From NCBI GenBank assembly GCA_021808985.1, contig JAKBAQ010000145.1, forward strand, positions 1-7,236: DNA of 7,236 nt. The letters run 5' to 3'. Source of the stretch: Pseudomonadota bacterium (GTDB lineage: Bacteria > Pseudomonadota > Alphaproteobacteria > Acetobacterales > Acetobacteraceae). The notes beneath the pieces were generated by a model, which was not told the DNA's origin, made no database searches, and saw nothing but the letters and a program-made list of their open reading frames with translations. Below, piece by piece: positions 1-6,249 of this stretch. Numbering within the stretch: position 1 is the stretch's first letter; every line of letters begins with the position of its first letter. The translations under genes were made by a program, and so were the position numbers.

Positions 1-1
1 C

Positions 2-751
2 GCCACGGCGCGCGACATTCCCGCCCTGCCCGGCACCTCGCGCCTCTCCCCGCATGTGCATTTCGGCGAAATCTCGCCGCGCTTCGTCTGGCACCGCGCC
101 GCCGCCCTGGGTGAGTCTCCTGGCGTGAAAACCTTCCTGAAGGAGCTGCTCTGGCGCGAATTCTCCATCAACCTGCTCTGGCAGCACCGCGATTTGCGCA
201 CCCGGCCCATCCGTGCCGAATTCGCGGACTTCCCCTGGGCTGCAAACGCCCCCGCCCTGCGCGCATGGCAGCGCGGACAAACCGGCATCCCCATCGTCGA
301 CGCCGGCATGCGCGAGCTATGGCAGACCGGCTGGATGCACAACCGCGTGCGCATGATCTGCGCCTCCTACCTGGTGAAGCACCTGCTGCTCCCCTGGCAG
401 CTCGGCGAGGCCTGGTTCTGGGACACGCTCTGCGATGCCGATGAAGCCGCCAATGCCGCCTCCTGGCAGTGGGTGGCGGGCTGCGGCGCCGATGCCGCGC
501 CCTATTTCCGTATCTTCAACCCCGTGCTGCAGGGCCAGAAGTTCGACCCCACCGGCGCTTACGTTCGCCGCTATGTGCCCGAGCTGGCCCGCCTGCCGGA
601 TGGCGCCATCCACGACCCCTGGGAGGTTCCGCCGCAAATTCTCCTTGGCGCCGGTGTTAAACTGGGAGCAAGCTATCCATATCCCATAGTCTCACTGGCG
701 GAAGGAAGGACGCGGGCATTGGCCGCTTATGCAGCATTAAGGGGAAAATGA
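2..751 (+). CDS. phrB: Deoxyribodipyrimidine (CPD) photolyase / cryptochrome family, C-terminal part (5' end outside window)
   Basis: This is a light-driven FAD enzyme that splits cyclobutane pyrimidine dimers in DNA. The reading frame is open from base 2, so the gene starts left of the window. The 249 visible codons cover the FAD-binding C-terminal domain; the N-terminal antenna domain is absent. Aligned from memory with E. coli PhrB, the substrate-contacting Trp277 corresponds to the codon at 152-154. The electron-transfer triad Trp306/Trp359/Trp382 corresponds to codons at 236-238, 395-397 and 464-466. The family blocks TGWMHNRVRM-like (GWMHNRVRM), DADEAAN (Asp372 and Asn378 equivalents) and YFRIFNPVLQGQKFD are all present. 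Nothing looks degenerate, so it should be an active class I CPD photolyase; a (6-4) photolyase or cryptochrome is less likely given these residues. Its stop codon overlaps the next gene's start (ATGA, 748-751), which implies co-transcription. Confidence 0.95.
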   Translation, partial: ATARDIPALPGTSRLSPHVHFGEISPRFVWHRAAALGESPGVKTFLKELLWREFSINLLWQHRDLRTRPIRAEFADFPWAANAPALRAWQRGQTGIPIVDAGMRELWQTGWMHNRVRMICASYLVKHLLLPWQLGEAWFWDTLCDADEAANAASWQWVAGCGADAAPYFRIFNPVLQGQKFDPTGAYVRRYVPELARLPDGAIHDPWEVPPQILLGAGVKLGASYPYPIVSLAEGRTRALAAYAALRGK

Positions 752-1419
752 AGCCGCTGCCGCCGCGCCTGCGCGTGGTGGGCGATGTGCACGGCGACTC
801 CAGGGCCTTCGCCATTGCCGCGGAGACGGATCGCTTCATCGTGCAACTGGGAGATCTGGTTGACGACGGACCCGACACCCCCGGCGCTCTTGCCGTGATG
901 TTCCGCCTGCTTGATGAAGGCCGCGGCCTGTTCCTGCTCGGCAATCATGATTTCAAGCTCGCCCGCGCCTTGCGTGGCGACAAGGTGCATGGCCCCGCCG
1001 TCGCCCGCACCCTGGCCGAGCTGCCCGCTTCCATGCGCGCGCGCGCACTGGAGGTCATTTCCCAGGCGCCAGCCTGGATCGTCACCCCTGCCGCCATTTT
1101 CGTCCACGGCGGGTTCCACCCCGGCATGCTGGGCCAGCCCCCGCCGCCTTTCCCGCCGGGCCGCCCGGAGCCGCTGCTTGCCCGCGCCCTTTACGGCCAG
1201 ACGACCGGGCGCGCCACAGCTGCGGGCAGGCCCGAGCGCCTGTTGCGTTGGGTGGATGATATTCCGCCGGGCATCACGCTCTATTGCGGCCACGACCAGC
1301 GCAGCGCTGACGGCCGCCCCTACATCCGCGCCGGGCGGGCTGGCGGGTGCGCTGTGTTTCTTGATACCGGCGCGGGCAAGGGCGGACATCTGTCCTGGAT
1401 GGACATAGACCTGCCGTAA
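748..1419 (+). CDS. Metallophosphoesterase, PPP/PrpE-like serine/threonine phosphatase family
   Basis: This predicted cytoplasmic phosphatase of 223 residues has a two-metal calcineurin-like site. The full motif series is visible in order: GDVHG (12-16), GDLVDDGPD (35-43), GNHD (65-68), HGG (120-122) and GHD (181-183). These supply the Asp, His and Asn metal ligands of the PPP/ApaH/PrpE/PNKP-phosphatase group. The stretch YGQTTG through RWVDDIPPG before the last GH resembles PrpE and bacterial PNKP phosphatase domains. The natural substrate cannot be told; phosphoprotein, nucleotide or diadenosine polyphosphate are all possible. It starts at the ATG that overlaps the photolyase stop, with AAGGGG (739-744) just upstream, so it is probably translationally coupled. 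The proline-rich loop at 130-142 is a non-conserved insertion. It ends 7 bases from a convergent gene. Confidence 0.9.
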   Translation: MKPLPPRLRVVGDVHGDSRAFAIAAETDRFIVQLGDLVDDGPDTPGALAVMFRLLDEGRGLFLLGNHDFKLARALRGDKVHGPAVARTLAELPASMRARALEVISQAPAWIVTPAAIFVHGGFHPGMLGQPPPPFPPGRPEPLLARALYGQTTGRATAAGRPERLLRWVDDIPPGITLYCGHDQRSADGRPYIRAGRAGGCAVFLDTGAGKGGHLSWMDIDLP

Positions 1420-1426
1420 CGAAGCC

Positions 1427-2059
1427 CTACCGCAGGAACGGATTGCTGCGCTTCTCCGCGCCGATGGTCGAGTTCGGGCCATGGCCGCAGATGAAGGTGA
1501 AATCATCCGGCAGCACCAGCAGCTTGGCCGTAATCGCGGCCAGCAGGGTATCGGTATCGCCATAGGGGAAATCTGTGCGCCCGACGGAGTTGCGAAACAG
1601 CACATCGCCCACCATGCCGAAATTCGCTTCATGGTTGATGAACACCATATGTCCCGGCGTATGCCCCGGGCAGTGCAGCACCTCGAATTCCTCACCGCCC
1701 ATGTTCACCCGGTCGCCCTCGCGCAGCCATGTGTCGGGCGTGCAGTTCTGCGCGTGAAAGCCAAAGCTCTTCGCCTGAGCGGCGATGCCATCGAGCAGGA
1801 ATTTATCCTCAACCCCCGGCCCGGTGATCTTCACCCCCAGCGCCGCCGCCAGCTCCGTGGCCCCCCCGGCATGGTCGAGATGCCCGTGCGTGAGGAAAAT
1901 ATCCGTGACCGTGATGCCCGCCTGCTTAATCGCCGCGAGCAGCTGCGCCACATCGCCGCCGGGGTCCACCACCGCGCCCCGCAAATTCTCTGCGTTCCAG
2001 ATTAACGTGCAATTCTGCTGAAACGGCGTGACCGGGATAACCGCAATCTGCAATGTCAT
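1427..2059 (-). CDS. MBL-fold metallo-hydrolase, glyoxalase II-like (YcbL type)
   Basis: This 210-residue metallo-beta-lactamase-fold hydrolase carries the complete binuclear metal site. It has THGHLDH (His58, His60, Asp62, His63), PGHTPGH (His133), GDVLF (Asp152) and CGHGP (His193). The block FRNSVGRTDFP after Asp152 is typical of short, single-domain glyoxalase II-like enzymes such as YcbL. These lack the C-terminal helical glutathione-binding domain of classical GloB, and the length here fits the short type. The likely activity is thioester hydrolysis (for example S-lactoylglutathione), but the substrate is inferred. GGAGAG on the - strand (2069-2074) sits 9 bases before the ATG. The gene lies 17 bases downstream of the methyltransferase on the same strand, so the two form an operon. 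Confidence 0.93.
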   Translation of the reverse strand: MTLQIAVIPVTPFQQNCTLIWNAENLRGAVVDPGGDVAQLLAAIKQAGITVTDIFLTHGHLDHAGGATELAAALGVKITGPGVEDKFLLDGIAAQAKSFGFHAQNCTPDTWLREGDRVNMGGEEFEVLHCPGHTPGHMVFINHEANFGMVGDVLFRNSVGRTDFPYGDTDTLLAAITAKLLVLPDDFTFICGHGPNSTIGAEKRSNPFLR

Positions 2060-2068
2060 TGTCTCAAA

Positions 2069-2074
2069 CTCTCC
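2069..2074 (-). promoter_or_regulatory. Shine-Dalgarno site of the MBL-fold hydrolase
   Basis: GGAGAG on the - strand lies 9 bases before the ATG at 2059. It falls in the 17-base gap after the methyltransferase stop codon. It fixes the hydrolase start and shows independent translation initiation within the two-gene operon. Confidence 0.7.
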
Positions 2075-2076
2075 GC

Positions 2077-2916
2077 TTACGCCCGCGCCCGCACGATCCA
2101 GGTTGCGGCCGGCATCAGCACGCCCTGGGGGGTCAAATATCGCGCCAGCACGGCCTTCACCGCATCGCTGACCTTGCTAACCAGCTCCGGATGCTCGCGC
2201 AGCGCACCGCCCAGCGGGCCGACGCGCAGCGAAAGCTCCAGGCTCTGCTCCAGATCCCCGCCGCCGATCAGGCAGTCGAATGTCTCAATCGCGACATCCT
2301 TGAACCCGGCATCGCCCAGAATCCCGCGCAGCCGCTGCGAGTCGGCAAAGGCGAACGGGCCGGGCGCCGTGGGGTCCGCGGGCGGGCTTTCGGGCATGAA
2401 GGGAGCCGCCGCCTGCTGCGGCGCGCGCATCCACACATTCTCCGCAAACGGCCGCCAGCACACGAACGCCAGCCGCCCGCCCGCGCGCAACGCCTTGCGG
2501 ATATTGGCGAAAGCCGCCACCGGATCGGCGAAGAACATCACCCCGAAGCGGCTGAACGCGGCATCGAACGTGCCATCGCCAAAGCTGGCCACCTGGGCAT
2601 CCGCCTGCTCGAACACTGGCGCCACCGCCCCCGGCAACACCGGCCGCGCCTTTGCGATCTCGAGCATCGGCGCTGAAATATCAGCCCCCTTCACATAGCC
2701 AGCCGCCCCGGCGCGTTGCGCCAGCTCCATCGTGGTCTGGCCGCAGCCGCAGCCGATATCGAGAATCCGCTCCCCGGCGCGGGGCGCCAAAACCCGTATC
2801 GCCTCGCGCCCCAGCGGGTCTATCTGGCGGTCCAGCTGCGCCTGAAAGCGCGCCCAGGTCTGCCCGGCCAGCGCGTTCCAGTAGTCAACCTGCGCCGCGT
2901 TCGCGGTGTTTTCCAT
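2077..2916 (-). CDS. Class I SAM-dependent methyltransferase
   Basis: This soluble methyltransferase of 279 residues has a Rossmann-type SAM domain. Motif I is LDIGCGCGQ (52-60). The acidic residue that binds the SAM ribose is probably Asp79 in GADIS. A post-II block FDAAFSRFGVMFF and the strand-4/5 region ALRAGGRLAFVCWRP follow. The N-terminus (YWNALAGQTWARFQ) matches the WN..AG..W lead-in of many methyltransferase type 11/25 proteins. The C-terminal half, about residues 160-279, is a helical cap that usually holds the acceptor, so the substrate is unknown. It is the first gene of a - strand operon with the MBL hydrolase. Only a weak AGG-like element lies upstream of the ATG. Composition is GC-rich, like its left-hand neighbours. 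Confidence 0.88.
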   Translation of the reverse strand: MENTANAAQVDYWNALAGQTWARFQAQLDRQIDPLGREAIRVLAPRAGERILDIGCGCGQTTMELAQRAGAAGYVKGADISAPMLEIAKARPVLPGAVAPVFEQADAQVASFGDGTFDAAFSRFGVMFFADPVAAFANIRKALRAGGRLAFVCWRPFAENVWMRAPQQAAAPFMPESPPADPTAPGPFAFADSQRLRGILGDAGFKDVAIETFDCLIGGGDLEQSLELSLRVGPLGGALREHPELVSKVSDAVKAVLARYLTPQGVLMPAATWIVRARA

Positions 2917-3080
2917 GTGGCGCGCCTATTCCCATTCAATTGTCAGAAAGCCCCGTAAGGGACTGTTTTTATCTATAAAACTTCTCACGCCACGCCACAT
3001 TTCCCATCAACCATACCGCCAAAATTCGGGCCATTGATTTCATTAGGAAATTCTGACTGCCGGAAATTTTCTCCTATCGC

Positions 3081-3142
3081 CATCGATCGAAATTGAACAA
3101 CAAAAGGCACCATTTACCCACCTGCCGCACTGTCGATCGATG
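3081..3142. repeat. Inverted repeat CATCGATCGA ... TCGATCGATG
   Basis: CATCGATCGA at 3081-3090 is the exact reverse complement of TCGATCGATG at 3133-3142, with 42 bases between. Each arm also contains the self-palindrome TCGATCGA. Both arms are flanked on the outside by TCTCC in the same relative sense: directly next to the right arm (read on the - strand) and six bases away from the left arm. A related palindrome, GATCGATC, occurs at 3363-3370. Possible roles are paired operator sites or a decayed element end; the sequence does not decide. Confidence 0.5.
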
Positions 3143-3369
3143 GGAGAGCGACGGATAAAAAATACCGTCAAATGGTCAAACAAGTCAATTCCAGACAATT
3201 ACATGAACCTTGGGATGGCCTGAATCGGCGCCTCACCGGCACCACCGGCGCGCGGGAAACCAAGGCGCCAAGAGAAATCACCCACGGTTTTTTTGATTCT
3301 TTTCCGCAGCACGTCCAACATGGTAGTCATAAAAGAAAATGCGAAAGACTGAGTGAGCCGTTGATCGAT

Positions 3370-3398
3370 CTGACAAGCGGCCCGGTTCAGGATAGAGA
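3370..3398 (+). promoter_or_regulatory. Possible sigma70-type promoter for the small membrane-protein gene
   Basis: CTGACA (3370-3375, five of six matches to TTGACA) is followed by an exact 17-base spacer and TAGAGA (3393-3398, three of six matches to TATAAT). Transcription would begin near 3405, leaving a short leader before the ATG at 3423. The -10 match is poor, so this is only a candidate. It could drive the small membrane gene and possibly the downstream cluster. Confidence 0.3.
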
Positions 3399-3422
3399 AG
3401 AAACCCATTCCGAGAGGGATTG

Positions 3423-3701
3423 ATGCTGAAAGCTTTAGAGATTGCCCCCCTCCTGCTCATCGGAGGCGTCATCATCCTAAGTGTTCTGATGCTGCCGGTA
3501 CTTGCGTTGTGGTGGCTTCCTCAAGGTAAGCTGCTGACCCCACCTGGTCATGTTTACACGGGGCGAGGAATTTTGTTTCGGCATCAGTCCCCGATTGCCT
3601 ATTGGGTTGGTTTTGTTTGTGAACTGACCTTATGCCCTTTAATCGCGGCCGGTATGCTGGGAGGGCTTATTTCCGCGATTATGGGGATTGTACGGCCCTA
3701 A
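3423..3701 (+). CDS. Small two-helix membrane protein of unknown function
   Basis: This protein of 92 residues matches no family I recognise. It has two hydrophobic segments, about residues 8-31 (LLLIGGVIILSVLMLPVLA region) and 61-88 (WVGFVCELTLCPLIAAGMLGG region). They are joined by a polar loop containing TPPGHVYTGRG and FRHQSP. The start at ATG 3423 is backed by GAGAGGG (3412-3418) four bases upstream. An in-frame TTG directly before it (3420) is a less likely start. The gene stands just before the mobilization relic and on the same strand as the glycosyltransferase genes, so it may belong to the same envelope module. No signal peptidase site is evident. Hydropathy and the ribosome binding site support it as a real gene; its function is unknown. 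Confidence 0.6.
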   Translation: MLKALEIAPLLLIGGVIILSVLMLPVLALWWLPQGKLLTPPGHVYTGRGILFRHQSPIAYWVGFVCELTLCPLIAAGMLGGLISAIMGIVRP

Positions 3702-3730
3702 AAAACGGAGATTCGGCAACACAGATCAGA

Positions 3731-4093
3731 AAGGCGCGGGTGTGGCTGGATGTGCGGATCGACCATCGCTCGTACCAGGAGCAGTTGCAGCCCATCGGAG
3801 CGGGTGTGGCGTTCCGCGCGGAGGTGCCCCTGCGCGGTGGACGAGCTGGCGGCTGCTGGGCTGGATCATGCAGCATGGCCATCGTCTAGTGGGATACCGG
3901 ACGGGTCAGTCAGTTGCAGGCCGAAATCGCCACGCTGCGGGCTGGTCACCACGCCTGGGTGAAGGCCGGGATGCTGGGTAAGCTGACATACTGCGATCCC
4001 GGCCACCGGCCTTGCGTCGCGGTCAATAAAAGCGCTGGGCCATTCGGGCCATCGGGAGGACTGTATGATCTGCGCGTCCTCAAGGGGTATTAA
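3731..4093 (+). pseudogene. Decayed plasmid mobilization region: relaxase-like fragment joined to the tail of a plasmid protein
   Basis: No single frame reads through, but two protein-like pieces are visible in the same frame. Bases 3731-3844 encode KARVWLDVRIDHRSYQEQ followed by LQPIGAGVAF. This resembles the DHRSYEEQG block of MobA/MobL-type HUH relaxases. After a stop at 3887-3889, bases 3911-4090 encode LQAEIATLRAGHHAWVKAGM and a tail with CDPGHRPCVAV and SAGPFGPSGG, ending at TAA 4091-4093. I associate that tail, from memory and unverified, with small proteins encoded near relaxases on alphaproteobacterial plasmids. Between the pieces, the +1 neighbouring frame reads WRLLGWIMQHG, so at least one frameshift separates once-continuous coding sequence. 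Composition here is again GC-rich, unlike both flanks. It is interpreted as a plasmid-integration scar; the relaxase assignment is tentative. Confidence 0.5.
4054..4060 (+). promoter_or_regulatory. Strong Shine-Dalgarno-like GGGAGGA before an alternative GT87 start
   Basis: GGGAGGA lies 4 bases before the ATG at 4065, which is in frame with the GT87 gene and would add 32 residues to it. The same bases also encode the SGG residues of the relic's tail in another frame. The match may therefore be accidental, or it may have been captured as a ribosome binding site. It makes the start of the glycosyltransferase uncertain. Confidence 0.4.
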
Positions 4094-4160
4094 CGCCGGC
4101 CGGGAGCATTGGTATACGTATGTTGCTATGGTATCCGTTGTCCAACATTGGGGTATGGTC

Positions 4161-5402
4161 ATGAAACTTTCTCGGCGGCCATGGACAATTTGGACCGTGG
4201 TGGAGCCGAGGCTTGCCTATGTGTCGTTGATAATATGCTGGTTGGCATTTATTTTGTTTTTTTTCGACAGACTAAAGGTATGGATTAGTCGGTTTGATCA
4301 GTTCACTATGTCTTTAACTGATCCGGCATGCCGTGATTCTCAGTATGATTTTTCGATGTTTTGGTCGGCAGGAAAAATGATGGCAGCGCATAATAATGCG
4401 AACATCTATGATCCTCAGGTACTTTTGCAGTGGCGAAGCCTACATCTATGCATGAGTTCCGTGCCGCTGCCATGGATCAATCTTCCGCCGGCTCTGCTGC
4501 CAGGCTATGCGGTCTCATTTCTGCCCTTTAAGCAGGGTTTGATTGTCTGGTTATTTGTCTCCATCATCGGCGCCGTTATTTTGCTGCGCCTGGCAAATTT
4601 ATCTTGGATCGTTGTCATTGCCGGGTTGCTTAGCCCGGCAGCTTTGTTCTGCCTAGGCAAAGCCCAATTGGGCGTGATCATGGACGCCTTTTTGGTTCTG
4701 GTATTGATGCGGTCAGATGAGTGGCCTTGGCAATCCGGGATCATGCTGGGCATGCTCATACTTAAACCTCAGGAAGCGTTGCTTGCTCCTTTTGTACTGT
4801 TGGCGCAGAGGAATTGGCGTGCCATATTTATGGCGGCCAGCACGGTTATCATCATTTTATTGTGTACTGTTGTCGTTTTTAATATTTCCATATGGAAATA
4901 TTATTGGCAAACTGGACGGCAGGTGGCGCTTCATATCTTATTTACTAATAGCAGCGGTTATAAAACATTTGGCGTTTCCGTGTTCTGGATGCTACGCAGC
5001 TTAGGAGCAAGCATTGATACCTCTCTAATTTTACAGGGGCTTTCATTTTGTTTTTCAGCTGCATTGGTCTGGATTATTTGGAAAAGACATGATGTTTCGA
5101 AACTAGACAGGGTGGCCTTGACAGTCTTTCTGTCATTGCTCGCAACGCCATATGGTTACACCCACGATATGGTTGGATATTCAGTCGCACTGGCGTTTCT
5201 TGCGGAACGACGTGGCTGGCGCCTAGGGCTTTTGGATGTCCTCTTTTGGATTTGGCCACTTCTCTGTTTGGTTGTAATAATATACACAGGCGTCTTATTA
5301 ACCCCTGTGGTCGTCGGCTTGGCGATTATCCGTACTTGGCTTCGCGCAGGGCTCGGCGTGCCGGGTTTTCCGCTCTCTTCGGGGCGAAGTCTCCCCACGT
5401 AG
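4161..5402 (+). CDS. GT87-like (DUF2029) polytopic membrane glycosyltransferase
   Basis: This predicted GT-C-fold inner-membrane enzyme has 413 residues from ATG 4161. GT87 proteins use polyprenyl-phosphate-linked sugars as donors on the outer face of the membrane. The first helix is at about residues 18-35. It is followed by an external loop with YDFSMFWSAGKMM (Asp63, the expected position of the catalytic-type acidic residue) and NIYDP (81-85). About ten more hydrophobic segments follow, with the family-like KAQLG, ILKPQEALLAPF and ATPYGYTHDMVGY blocks. GGGG at 4150-4153 sits 7 bases before ATG 4161. Other starts are ATG 4155 and ATG 4065; the last has a stronger ribosome binding site but adds residues that derive from the relic region. 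The gene is visibly AT-richer than positions 1-2916, which suggests transfer. The donor sugar and acceptor are unknown. Confidence 0.8.
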   Translation: MKLSRRPWTIWTVVEPRLAYVSLIICWLAFILFFFDRLKVWISRFDQFTMSLTDPACRDSQYDFSMFWSAGKMMAAHNNANIYDPQVLLQWRSLHLCMSSVPLPWINLPPALLPGYAVSFLPFKQGLIVWLFVSIIGAVILLRLANLSWIVVIAGLLSPAALFCLGKAQLGVIMDAFLVLVLMRSDEWPWQSGIMLGMLILKPQEALLAPFVLLAQRNWRAIFMAASTVIIILLCTVVVFNISIWKYYWQTGRQVALHILFTNSSGYKTFGVSVFWMLRSLGASIDTSLILQGLSFCFSAALVWIIWKRHDVSKLDRVALTVFLSLLATPYGYTHDMVGYSVALAFLAERRGWRLGLLDVLFWIWPLLCLVVIIYTGVLLTPVVVGLAIIRTWLRAGLGVPGFPLSSGRSLPT

Positions 5403-5496
5403 CTCGAAGGGAAGCTGGTTTCCCCAAGAAATATGCTCTTGTTGATGCGGTATGTACCTGCAGTCTTCCGCGTTTTCCGAAAGGTGTCTGGTATTT

Positions 5497-6249
5497 ATGC
5501 TTGGAAATCAAAAAATTGCTGTTGTTCTGCCGGCATATAACGCTGAATTGACGCTTGCCCGGACGGTTGCTGAGATTGACCGTAATCTTGTTGATGATCT
5601 CATCCTCACAGATGATTCGAGCCGGGATAAGACCGTTTTGTTGGCAGAATCGCTTGGCCTTCACACAATTGTGCATGATAAAAATAAAGGCTATGGGGCA
5701 AATCAAAAAACCTGCTACGCGGCAGCCTTGTCGCGAGGGGCGGATATCGTGGTCATGCTGCACCCCGATTATCAGTATTCACCGAAGCTGGTGCCGGCTA
5801 TGGCGGCGATGATCGTCTCCGGCCATTATGATGCGGTATTGGCGTCCCGCATCCTTGGCGGGGGGGCTTTGGCCGGTGGTATGCCGGTTTGGAAATATAT
5901 AGCCAATCGCGGTTTGACCGGCATTGAAAACCTGCTTTTGGGTCAGAAATTTTCGGAATATCATTCGGGGTTTCGCGCTTGGTCGCGGAGGGTTTTAGAG
6001 AAATTACCCTTGCATCGATGCTCGGATGATTTCGTATTTGATAACCAAATGATTGTCCAGGCGCTCCATGCCGGTTTCCATTTCGGAGAAATTTCCTGCC
6101 CCACCCGTTATTTTGAAGACGCCTCGTCGATTAACTTTCGTCGTTCAGTAACTTATGGTTTCGGAGTTATAAACACGGCAATACGCTTTCGCCTTAACCG
6201 TTCCGGCTTACGCTCATGGGCGCTCCTCAACGATTCCTGCAGTGACTGA
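5497..6249 (+). CDS. GT2 family glycosyltransferase, polyprenyl-phosphate sugar synthase-like
   Basis: This GT-A-fold enzyme of 250 residues resembles dolichyl-phosphate mannose/glucose synthases. It has VVLPAYNAE (9-17), DDSSRDKT (39-46, nucleotide binding), NKGYGANQK (63-71) and HPDYQY (89-94) where most relatives carry a DxD-type motif. It also has EYHSGFRAWSRR (154-165), DDFVFD (177-182, probable catalytic-region acid) and CPTRYFEDASSINFRRS near the end. There is no C-terminal membrane helix, so it is probably cytoplasmic or peripheral and transfers a sugar from a nucleotide donor to polyprenyl phosphate. ATG 5497 is preferred: AAGGTG (5481-5486) lies 10 bases upstream and the GT2 core begins right after it. 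An in-frame ATG at 5452 would add 15 atypical residues. The gene lies 94 bases after GT87 and overlaps the next gene by 8 bases. Confidence 0.87.
   Translation: MLGNQKIAVVLPAYNAELTLARTVAEIDRNLVDDLILTDDSSRDKTVLLAESLGLHTIVHDKNKGYGANQKTCYAAALSRGADIVVMLHPDYQYSPKLVPAMAAMIVSGHYDAVLASRILGGGALAGGMPVWKYIANRGLTGIENLLLGQKFSEYHSGFRAWSRRVLEKLPLHRCSDDFVFDNQMIVQALHAGFHFGEISCPTRYFEDASSINFRRSVTYGFGVINTAIRFRLNRSGLRSWALLNDSCSD

Larger units (their letters stand above)
2917..3422. other. AT-richer intergenic region without a convincing gene
   Basis: About 500 bases separate the methyltransferase start from the small membrane-protein gene. GC content falls visibly from about 2930 onward. The region holds the inverted repeat at 3081-3142 and a promoter-like site at 3370-3398. 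Two short frames exist: 3172-3423 on + (83 codons, hydrophilic, no ribosome binding site) and 3199-3408 on - (69 codons, no recognised domain). They largely overlap on opposite strands and neither resembles a known family. Any promoter for the - strand methyltransferase operon should also lie here, near the A/T-rich stretch at 2966-2980, but no clear -35/-10 pair was found. Confidence 0.5.

Noticed and set aside
1420..1426. Terminator between the convergent phosphatase and MBL genes
   Set aside because: The gap is 7 bases, too short for a stem-loop, and none was seen in the adjoining coding ends.
727..1695. Long open frame on the - strand (322 codons) across the metallophosphatase and the end of the MBL gene
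   Set aside because: It is antisense to two genes with complete catalytic motifs. Its translation is rich in Ala/Arg/Gly without domain logic, as expected for shadow frames in GC-rich DNA.
2053..2698. Two long + strand frames opposite the methyltransferase
   Set aside because: They mirror the methyltransferase codons in GC-rich DNA and have low-complexity Arg/Ser/Pro composition with no recognisable motif.
3688..3981. Open 97-codon frame across the relic as a real gene
   Set aside because: Protein-like resemblance switches between frames within it, and it has no ribosome binding site. It fits a frameshifted remnant better than a gene.
5377..5389. CTTCG-GGG-CGAAG hairpin near the end of the GT87 gene as a terminator
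   Set aside because: The stem is only 5 bp, there is no following T-run, and it lies inside the coding frame before the stop.
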